Of a DNA stretch of 59,436 bases, positions 52,329-59,436 are shown one piece after another. The notes under the pieces were generated by a model. It was given only the letters and a program-made list of their open reading frames with translations, searched no databases and was not told the DNA's origin. How positions within the stretch are numbered: the stretch's first letter is position 1; each line of letters begins with the position of its first letter. A program made the position numbers and the translations under genes. Origin of the DNA: Pseudonocardia asaccharolytica DSM 44247 = NBRC 16224 (GTDB lineage: Bacteria; Actinomycetota; Actinomycetes; Mycobacteriales; Pseudonocardiaceae); assembly GCF_000423625.1 (NCBI RefSeq), contig NZ_AUII01000028.1:1-59436 (forward strand), given 5' to 3'.

Positions 52329-55300
52329 TTACGCGGGGACCGCGGTGGCGTTCACGGCGTGGATCGTCGTGACCATCTCGTCGATCTCGATCTCGGGGAA
52401 GATGTCTTCCGGTCCGCCGGGGGCGATGGCGGTGAACGGGGACTGGTAGAGGACGTCGATCTCGATGGTGCCGTTGCGGGCCAGGTAGCCGATCACTTCA
52501 TGGAGGAAGTGGAGTTGGGTCGAGGTGAAGGTCTTGCCCTGCTGGAACGCGTCGAACGCCGCGGCCGCGGCCTCCCGGTCGAGCCCGGTGAGGGAGCGGA
52601 GGAACACGCCGAGGCCGCCGGCGGTGGTCTTGGCCTGGTCGATCTCGACCTCGGTGCCGATGCCGGCCTCGATGAAGATCCGCTCGAGCTCGTCGAGGTC
52701 GGTCGCGGTGATCTGCCGGTTGCGCCGGATCTTCTGGACGGCCAGCTGATCCTCGTGCGTGCGCAGGTAGATGCACAGCTTCTGCTCGAACCGGGTGAGA
52801 TCAGCGCCGATCTCCATCCCGCGCAGGGACGCGGCCGACAGCTCGCCGAGCTCGTCCTCGAAGTCGGTGTAGACGATGCCGCGCCTGGTCTTCTCGATCA
52901 GCTTGACCAGGCTGCGCAGGCGCCGACGCATGGTCTCCAGCATCGGCAGGGTGACGTCCTGCCACCATCCGTCGCCGGCGAGCCCGTCGAGGAGTCCCTG
53001 CTGGGCGCGGACAGCGGGGATGGTGAGCTGGTCGAGCAGCGCGGAGGCGAGCTGCTGGCCTGGGCCTGGAGCCGGGTGTAGCCGGGCTCGGCGTTGACCA
53101 GGGCGAGTTGGAGGCGCAGCGCGAGCAGGTCGAAGCGCTTCGCCTCCTCGCTGCTGTCGTTCTCGCGGAAGGTGGTGGGCAGCCCGGCGAGGTGGTCGAC
53201 GAGCTCGGCGTGCGCCTCCGGGGGTCAGCTTGAGCCAGCTGTCGAAGTTGCTGAACACCTCGACCTGCTCGCGGTGCGGGCGGACCAGGAAGTTGTCCGG
53301 GTTCATGCCCGTGACCTCCTGGTGCAGACGCCGGGCCAGGTCCCAGCGCAGGCCGACCTCGCTGGTCGTGCCGTCGGCGCCGTCCTCCGCGGCGGGCACC
53401 TGGTCGGGATGTTGCTGGTCGAGGGCGAGCAGGAGATCGGCGCGGCGGGAGAACAGGCGCTGGCCCAGGGGCGGGGCGAGTTTGCCCTCCGCGGGCATGA
53501 GGTTCTGGTTGAAGAACTCGACGTTCTGGCACAGGTCGAAGACGAGGAAACCGGTCTTGTCGCGGTGCGGGCCGAACAGGTCCGGGGCGAGGCGGGTGCC
53601 GCGGCCGATCATCTGCCAGAACTTGGTCTTGGAGCGCACCAGCTTGAAGAACACCAGGTTGACGACCTCGGGCACGTCGATGCCGGTGTCGAGCATGTCC
53701 ACGGAGATGGCGATGTGCGGGGCCTTGGCCGGGTTGGCGAATCGGTCGATCAGGCTTTGCGCGTACTCCGTGCGGCGCGTGATGACCTGCGCGAACTCGC
53801 CCTTGTACTCGGGGTGGTGCGCGTCGAAGCGCTCGGCGATGAACTCGGCGTGCCGGTTGTTCGCCGCGAAGATGATCGTCTTGCCGAGCCGGTCGCCGCC
53901 GGCGACCTTGAGGCCATGGGTCAGCAGGGTCTGCAGGGCCTTGTCGACGGTGTCGGCGTTGAACAGGTACTTGTTCAGCTCGTCGGAGGTGATCTCGTCG
54001 GGGACGTCGCCGTCCTCGTCCCACTCCAGCTCGTCCCAGCGCTGTTTGTCCTCCTCGGACAGCTCGGCGTATTTGATGCCGCCGCGCTGGAACTTCAGCG
54101 GGACATCCACGGCGCGGGGGGCGACGAGGTAGCCCTCGGAGACGGCCTCGTCGAGGGTGTAGACGTCGGTGGGCACGCCGTCCTCCAGCTGGAAGCGGCG
54201 GTAGGTGTTGCGGTCGATCTCGTCCTTGGGGGTCGCGGTCAGGCCGACGAGCAGGGCGTCGAAGTAGTCGAGATGGCGCCGTACTTCTGGTAGATGGAGC
54301 GGTGCGCCTCGTCGACAACGATCATGTCGAAGTAGCCGGGGCCGAAGCGTCGCAGCCCACTGCCGTCCATGTCGTTGATCATGTTGAGCAACGTCGGACA
54401 GGTGGAGACGAACACGCGGCCGCTGAGGTCCTTGTCGGTCAGCAGGTTGACCACGGGCGCGTTCGGCAGGTGCTGCTTGAACGCGTCCGCGGCCTGGATG
54501 ACCAGTGCTTTGCGGTCGGCGAGGAACAGGACGCGCTTGGCCCAGTTCGCCCGCATCATCAGGTCGGTGAGCGCGATCACGGTGCGGGTCTTGCCGGCAC
54601 CGGTCGCCATGACGAGCAGGGCGTGGCGCTGCGCATCGTTCTCGAACGCCTCGGCGATGCGGCGGATGGCGTGCGACTGGTAGCGGCGTCCGGCGATCTG
54701 CTCGTTGATCGGGAGCGTGGCGAGGGTGAGGCGGCTCGCCCGGCGCTGGATCAGCAGCCGCAGCTCGTCCTTGGTGTAGAAGCCCTGGACCTCGCGCGGC
54801 GGGTAGTTCAGATCGTCCCAGAGGTGGGTGTGGTAGCCGTTGGTGTAGAAGATCACCGGGCGTTGGCCGAACTGCGCCTCCAGGCAGTCGGCGTAGAGCT
54901 TGGCCTGGTGGCGGCCCTGCTGCGGGTCGCGGGTGGTCCGCTTGGCCTCGACGAGGGCGAGCGGCTTGCCGTCGTCGTCCCACAGGACGTAGTCGACCTT
55001 GCCGGTGCCCGAGGGTGACGCGGAGACGGGCATCCCGGTGACCGGGTACTCGCGGTCCTGCGGTTGGTCGAGCGCCCAGCCGGCCTCCTTGAGCCGCAGG
55101 TCGATGATCAGGGTGCGGGTCTGCGCCTCGTCGTAGTGGTGGGTGTCGGGCCGGGCCTCGTCGGCCGCCTTGATCTCGGCGCGGAGCGCGGCGTCCTGGG
55201 CCGCGTACTTCTCGGCCTGCGCCTTGAGCTCGGCCTGCTTGGCCAGGCGCACGCCGGCCGGGACCGGGCGCGGGATGACGGCCGGATCGAAGGCCAGGCC

Positions 55301-55699
55301 GGCGGCGGGCAGGTCGGCCGGGTCGCGCGAGTAGGTGCGGGCGACCCAGTACAGGACGTGGAACAGCTCGGCGACGACGCGGACCGCGTCGTTGGGCGCC
55401 ACCGGGCCGTTGCGGTGCACCGCGGTGTTGCCCTGCCGGCGGATGACGTCCATCTTCGCCCGGATCCCCGGCCCGGCCACCCGCACCAGCGTCGGCTCGG
55501 CGATCATCGCCGCCAGGTCTTCCCGGTAGGGGCGCTGGAGCGAGCCGTCGGCCTGGAACAGCCAGGTGACCGTGAGCTCCAAGACCCGGCGCGCGTAGAA
55601 GCACGACGCCCGCGGGTCCGCCACCGCCAGCCGCTCGGCGCGCACCGCCTCGGCGTGCAGGGCAGGCCACTCGGCCCTGAGGAACCCGAAGTTGCTCAC
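52329..55699 (-). pseudogene. hsdR: Type I restriction endonuclease subunit R (hsdR), three frameshifts
   Basis: From GTG 55699: an N-terminal DUF4145-like domain (FYARRVLELTVTWLFQAD), the HsdR nuclease domain (KVDYVLWDDDGKPLALVEAK), Walker A MATGAGKTRTVIAL, VVDEAHRSIYQKYG and, after a shift near 54272, LVGLTATPKDEID, HIAISVDMLDTGIDVPEVVN and QMIGRGTRLAPDLFG. A second shift in GGGGG near 53222 and a compensating one near 53060 flank the segment PTTFRENDSSEEAKRFDLLA. The end is the EcoEI-type C-terminal domain. Unless these are sequencing errors, the translocase/nuclease is inactive. Confidence 0.88.
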
Positions 55700-55754
55700 G
55701 GTGGCGGCCCTTTCCTGGTACTGGCGGTGCGGGACAGAGAGAACGGACAAAGCG

Positions 55755-56879
55755 TCAGGCGGCGGGGGCCTCCCACAACTCGCCGCGGAACGCGCGGTGC
55801 TGGAGCGACGCGAACAGGGCGTCGAGCTCAGCGAGGTGTCTCTGATGAGATTCTTCGAGCATGTCAACCCTGCTAACCCGCGCGGAAAATTCCTTCTGCA
55901 GGCCTAATGGAGGGCAAATCAATTCGATTGACTCAAATCGGGCCTTGCTGACTAACCCTGTCATTCCGTCCGTCGACCGCTCCTGCACCAGTCGCTTGGC
56001 GGCACGCAATTGCGCGTACAGAAACCGCCACTCTTGCTCGCTTGGAGAAATCGCATTGATTTGCTGATTGAACGCAACCGTGCGATCAGCAACGGCGGCA
56101 TCGCCGATACGCGCACGACTGCCAGCTATGCAAGTTACCAGGATTGAACCCGGACCGACGACCCGAGCCTTCTTTGCTCCAGTGGCAGAGAGGAATTCGG
56201 AGGCTGTAGTGAGATAAAGCCTCGACGGATCGATATTGTCAGACTTGATCCACTCGATCGCATCGCCATAGTTTTCCTTGACATCCCTGCTTGGAGTGTT
56301 CCCGGTGGCTACGTGGCCAAGTTCCCTCAAAGGATTCACTGGCCAGCCTTTGGGGTTGCTCGCGGGATCGCCGAAAATGTCGAGGAAGGTGGACTGGGCG
56401 AGTTCGTCCAGTAGGGAGATGGCGACGCGGCGTCTGGCGCGCAGCGCGTCCACGCTGTCCAACACCTGCGCAATCCGCCGCTGCTCGTCTAGTGGTGGGA
56501 CGACGATGTTCTCTTCCTTCAAGAACTTGAAATGGTGTGAGTAGCCCGCGCTCGGGATGTCTACCCATGACAAGACGTGGTAGAGATACTTGGCATTAAT
56601 TCCAGGCTGGGGGCGAAGAACTTTAACTCCATCGGCGCCCATGCAGAAGAGGGAGTCGACGTATTTGAAGGCTCGGGTGTGGTCCCCGAAGATCACGACA
56701 GGCAGGTCGCCGCGATAGAGGAAGCGGGGATCATCGGTATAACCTGCAACAGCTGCCTTTCCTTGGTCAATTACGGCGTAGGTGTCCGACTCCTGGTATT
56801 CTGACTTCGGGACCTTCAGATTTCCGGCTGAAGCATCGCTCACGCACTCGTCAAATGGCAGGATCGGCCACGCGCTCAT
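55755..56879 (-). CDS. hsdS: Type I restriction specificity subunit S
   Basis: 374 aa with two target-recognition domains, each followed by a conserved helix: VVPPLDEQRRIAQVLDSVDA, LRARRR in the middle and ICPPLGLQKEFSARVSRVDM, LEESHQRHLAELDALFASLQ at the end. It decides the DNA sequence methylated or cut by HsdMSR. Recognition domains are AT-richer than the neighbourhood, usual for exchanged TRDs. ATG 56879 overlaps the hsdM stop (ATGA). The frame is intact although hsdR and hsdM are damaged. Confidence 0.92.
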   Translation of the reverse strand: MSAWPILPFDECVSDASAGNLKVPKSEYQESDTYAVIDQGKAAVAGYTDDPRFLYRGDLPVVIFGDHTRAFKYVDSLFCMGADGVKVLRPQPGINAKYLYHVLSWVDIPSAGYSHHFKFLKEENIVVPPLDEQRRIAQVLDSVDALRARRRVAISLLDELAQSTFLDIFGDPASNPKGWPVNPLRELGHVATGNTPSRDVKENYGDAIEWIKSDNIDPSRLYLTTASEFLSATGAKKARVVGPGSILVTCIAGSRARIGDAAVADRTVAFNQQINAISPSEQEWRFLYAQLRAAKRLVQERSTDGMTGLVSKARFESIELICPPLGLQKEFSARVSRVDMLEESHQRHLAELDALFASLQHRAFRGELWEAPAA

Positions 56880-57013
56880 CCCAGCAGTCCCTTCAGCTCC
56901 GACATGCCCTGCTGGATCTCCGCCTCGATACGCGCCAGTTCTTCCAGGATTTCGGCCGGGGGCCGGTGCTCGACCTCCTCGTGGACGATCTCCTTGTAGC
57001 GGTTGAGGCTGAG
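56876..57013 (-). pseudogene. hsdM: hsdM 3' end, cut off by IS1380
   Basis: LSLNRYKEIVHEEVEHRPPA, EILEELARIEAEIQQGMSEL, KGLLG and stop is the C-terminus of the type I methyltransferase. Homology stops where the IS1380 left end begins, at about 57013. The rest of hsdM is not on the other side of the IS. Confidence 0.85.
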
Positions 57014-58666
57014 CCTGGATCCACCGTCGCGGTTCGTGTGACGCGCTAGTTGATCTTCTGCCGGGTTGGTGGTGGAAGGGCGTGGTTGAGCTGCCGGTCT
57101 GTCCGGCGCTTCTGCTGGAGGGTCTCCGGTCGGGCCCTGTGGGGGCGGTGGTCAGGCTGCGGCGGGGAGGGGGTCGTGCAGGGCGCGGCGGAACAGCTCG
57201 TCCAGGCCCGGTTCCCAGGGCCAGTCGCGTGGCAGGTGGAGGTCCTGGCGGTGCGCGGAGTGCGCGACCCGGGCTGGGGTGCCGATCAGTCGGGCGCGCA
57301 GGGTCGCGGCGCGGGCGCGGGCGTGGCGGGCACCGGCCAGGACGCCGGCGGCGCGGGTGAGGTTGTGGGAGATCGCGGCGCAGGCCAGCCAGGCGGCGTT
57401 CGCGGCGAACGAGCCCGAGGGCAGGTGCGCCAGCGGGCCGTTGTTGAGCTCGGCGAGGACCTGCTCGATGATCGCGTGGTCGCGGTGGGTGGCCTCCGCG
57501 GTGAGCGTCGGTTCGCTGCTGTCGGGGAACACCGCGTGGTAGCGGTGGACCGCGAACGCTTCGGTCTGTCCGGCCGCACCTGGGCGGGGTTGAGCCGGCG
57601 GACCCGGCGCACGATTAGCCGGGCGGTGATGTGCTCGGGTTTGCGGCGGCCGGTGAACGCGGTGAACTCGGTCTCGGCGATCTCGGCGTCGGAGATCCAC
57701 CGCTGCTCGTCGTCGTAGATCGCGTTGGGGTAGCGGATCGGGGTCCAGGCCTGCTTGTCGATGCTGGTGATGGCCCGGGTCACGGTGGCGGGGCGGGCGG
57801 TGACCGAGAACCGGGCGCCGGCCCGGCGGCAGGTGGTGATGAGGTCGTGGCCGTAGTAGGCCGAGTCCGCGTGCACCAGCAGCATCGCGTGTCGCGCGGT
57901 GCCGGCGCCGGCGCGGCGCGCGGTGGCCAGCGCGTCGGCGAGCAGTCTGGCGGCGCCGCGGGCGGAGTTGGTGGAGCCCTTGCGCAGCCGGGTAGCGGCG
58001 ATCACCGGCGCCGAGACAGGCGTGGAGAGCACCGCGAGCAGCGCGGTGAGGCCCTTGACGCCGGTGTGGCCGCGCCCGGCGCCCTGCTTGGCGTAGCCGT
58101 AGGTCTGGCGCACGGTGTCGTCGAGATCCACGAACACCACCTGGTCGGCGCCGGGCAGCAGCGGGGTCGCGGCCGCGAGGCGGGCCAGCAGCCGGGCGGC
58201 GACGGCGTCGAGGTGGCGGACGTGGCCGAAGGTGAACCGGCGCAGGAACGTGCCCCGGGTCGACGGGGCCCGGACCTGGTCGAACACCGGCCCCATGCCG
58301 CCGTGGCGCAGCAGGTCCAGGTCGGCGATTGAGTCCGCACCCGCGATCATCCCGCCGATCAGCGCGGTAATCTTCGCCGCCGCGTTCGCGGTGCCCTTCC
58401 CGGTCAGGGTGAGCCCAGAGACCAGCAGCGTCGGGAGGCCACACCGGGCGGCCAACGCCATGATCGGCACCAGCCCGACACACGACACGAGGTTGGGATC
58501 ATCGAACCGCACGCTGATCGCGGATCGGGCGTGGGATAGTCGCATCCAGCGGATGCCCTTCTGAGTGGGCTCAATGTGACCGTGGTAAGCCACATTCTCC
58601 CAGCTCAGAGGGGCATTCGTGTGTCACGACCCGCGCTCACCAGCAACATTCGGCGGTGGATCCAGG
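57013..58666 (-). mobile_element. IS1380-family insertion sequence, complete ends
   Basis: A 15-bp inverted repeat, AGCCTGGATCCACCG (57012-57026) and CGGTGGATCCAGGCT (58654-58668), encloses the transposase. CTGA occurs outside each end (57009-57012, 58667-58670) and may be the 4-bp target duplication. Terminal bases are ambiguous by 1-2 nt because repeat and flank overlap. Confidence 0.75.
57152..58545 (-). pseudogene. IS1380 transposase, one frameshift
   Basis: Start ATG 58545 (MRLSHARSAISVRFDDPNLV). VVFVDLDDTVRQTYGYAKQG has the first DDE Asp region, and VHADSAYYGHDLITTCRRAG the second. After RRLNPAQ (about 57575) the frame shifts; the continuation TEAFAVHRYHAVFPDS, RDHAIIEQVLAELNNGPLAH and WPWEPGLDELFRRALHD runs to the stop. 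One base in the GGGCGGGG stretch would restore it. Confidence 0.88.
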
Positions 58667-58670
58667 CTGA

Positions 58671-58835
58671 AGGCGCGTCAGGGTGCGTTCCTGCCTCGTC
58701 GTACGTCTTGGCCGTCTCCCGGAGCTGTCGTGGCCTGCCGGTCAGCGGGTCGGTGCCGGCGTATACGACGACGCGGAACGAGCCGCTGGGGAGCTGCCCG
58801 ATGTGCCCGCGTGTACGGCGCTTTCGAGGAGGCAT
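58671..58835 (-). pseudogene. Tyrosine integrase N-terminal fragment
   Basis: MPPRKRRTRGHIGQLPSGSF, RVVVYAGTDPLTGRPRQLRE, TAKTYDEA is the arm-binding N-terminus of a phage/ICE integrase. Homology is lost at about 58690, shortly before the IS1380 end. Catalytic residues are missing. It sits 90 bp from a tRNA-Arg fragment, the usual attachment site arrangement. Confidence 0.82.
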
Positions 58836-58925
58836 GGTATGAGGTTAAGGCCGTTTCATGCCACGAACCGTGCCACGCGCCAAAGCACGTTGCGAGCGAA
58901 AATGGAGAATCCACTGGTCAGCGGG

Positions 58926-58984
58926 TGGTGCCCCCGGCAGGATTCGAACCTGCGCTCCCGCCTCCGGAGGGCGGACGCTACCCC
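58926..58984 (-). tRNA. tRNA-Arg(CCG) 3' fragment, attachment-site scar
   Basis: On the minus strand the anticodon arm CCGCC-CTCCGGA-GGCGG (58974-58958), T arm GCAGGTTCGAATCCTGC, acceptor strand CCGGGGGC, discriminator A and encoded CCA (end 58926) are intact. The D arm is degraded (GGGGGTAGCGT) and no 5' acceptor strand pairs with the 3' end. It is the 3' part of tRNA-Arg(CCG) and marks where an integrative element recombined. Confidence 0.75.
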
Positions 58985-59178
58985 CGGTCGCGTAGATCGC
59001 TGATCAGTGCAAACACGTCGTGCAGCGGCGAGACAGGTTGGGCGGCGGGAACGTCCTGGGAACAGCAGGGCCTCAGCCGGTGAGTGCCGCGCTCAGCACT
59101 GCACCGGCGGGTGCGTGACAGTCGGCGAGCCTGTCACGATTCCCGTGTAAGCTACGGGTGACTGACGTTGTTATTCTC

Positions 59179-59436
59179 TCACAGTGGGAGTCGTCCAGGG
59201 AAGAGGACGACCAGTGTATTTAGAGCCGTTTTCCAGCCCCAGGTACCGGTTCCGGATTCACCTCCCCTCTTGCTGGAGATGTTCCGCAGGCCCAGGTAAA
59301 TGAGCTTCATCGCGGCCTCGTCGGACGGGAAGTGTCCGCGAGTCTTGGTGATTTTCCGTAGTTGGAAGTTGATGGACTCGATGGCGTTGGTGGTGTAGAC
59401 GACGCGACGCAGTTCCGGCGGGTAGTCCAGGAACGG
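59179..59436 (-). CDS. IS256-family transposase C-terminus, cut by window end
   Basis: The frame is open from the window's last base: PFLDYPPELRRVVYTTNAIE, SINFQLRKITKTRGHFPSDE (DDE Glu in NAIES), AAMKLIYLGLRNISS and a TGA at 59181-59179. This is the conserved end of IS256-type Mutator transposases. The rest lies to the right. The gap 58990-59178 before it holds the presumed IS end and no gene. Confidence 0.87.
   Translation of the reverse strand, partial: PFLDYPPELRRVVYTTNAIESINFQLRKITKTRGHFPSDEAAMKLIYLGLRNISSKRGGESGTGTWGWKTALNTLVVLFPGRLPL

Noticed and set aside
1..59436. CRISPR array or retron
   Set aside because: No series of regularly spaced repeats with unique spacers and no cas or reverse-transcriptase motif was found; the only tandem array is the 31-bp repeat.

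Overview
The window is high-GC DNA (roughly 70% by eye) from an actinobacterium of the Pseudonocardia/Amycolatopsis type. The signs are GTG/TTG starts, a group-III (D104/K124) phosphofructokinase, actinobacterial GAF and AcoR-like regulators, a CtpI-type ATPase and a PF03640-type lipoprotein. Genus is an inference. There are no rRNA genes or CRISPR arrays, and the only tRNA sequence is a 3' tRNA-Arg(CCG) fragment near the right end.

Left part (1-14 kb): a TnpB-type IS remnant abuts an orphan nitrile hydratase beta subunit. It is followed by a luciferase-like oxidoreductase, a GAF regulator, an orphan response regulator, a cupin regulator with an AIR-synthase-like protein, phosphofructokinase, maleylacetate reductase and an esterase-like hydrolase. 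Between these lie relics of a multicopper oxidase, ClpP, an AztD-like protein, an MMPL transporter and its divergent TetR, several with clean internal deletions.

Centre-left (14-25 kb), the most coherent pathway: an AcoR-type activator without the sigma-54 contact motif is divergent from five genes. These are two HyuA-like subunits, a small Cys4 zinc subunit, a HyuB-like subunit and a 267-aa protein of unknown family. A two-subunit 3-oxoacid CoA-transferase follows. The gene content is that of an acetone/acetophenone-carboxylase-type enzyme: ketone + CO2 + ATP to 3-oxo acid, then CoA activation. A perfect hairpin sits between the HyuB gene and the fifth gene. TetR, a broken FAD monooxygenase and a frameshifted CtpI-type P-type ATPase follow.

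Centre-right (31-43 kb): LtaS-like membrane phosphotransferase, DUF3616 protein and CDP-alcohol phosphatidyltransferase. Next comes a tight seven-gene operon: medium-chain dehydrogenase, divergent 6-pyruvoyl-tetrahydropterin-synthase homologue, GT4 glycosyltransferase, methyltransferase, YbhN-like membrane protein, histidine phosphatase and a GTP cyclohydrolase II-RibD reductase fusion. A FkbM methyltransferase is convergent. This looks like an uncharacterised GTP-derived (pterin or ribityl-pyrimidine) glycoconjugate pathway.

Right part (43-59.4 kb): accessory DNA with fragments of NF041680-type, IS630, IS1380 and IS256 transposases, two half recombinases, a MerR/thioredoxin-like pair with a typical MerR promoter, and a HigBA-like toxin-antitoxin pair with a probable leaderless toxin transcript. 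A collagen-like lipoprotein, a PhoD phosphatase and a nitronate monooxygenase are intact. A type I restriction system is broken: hsdR carries frameshifts, hsdS is intact, and hsdM is cut by an IS1380 copy with recognisable ends. The last kilobase holds a truncated integrase beside the tRNA-Arg fragment, marking the edge of an integrated element. Many lesions are one-base shifts in G/C runs, so some may be sequencing errors.
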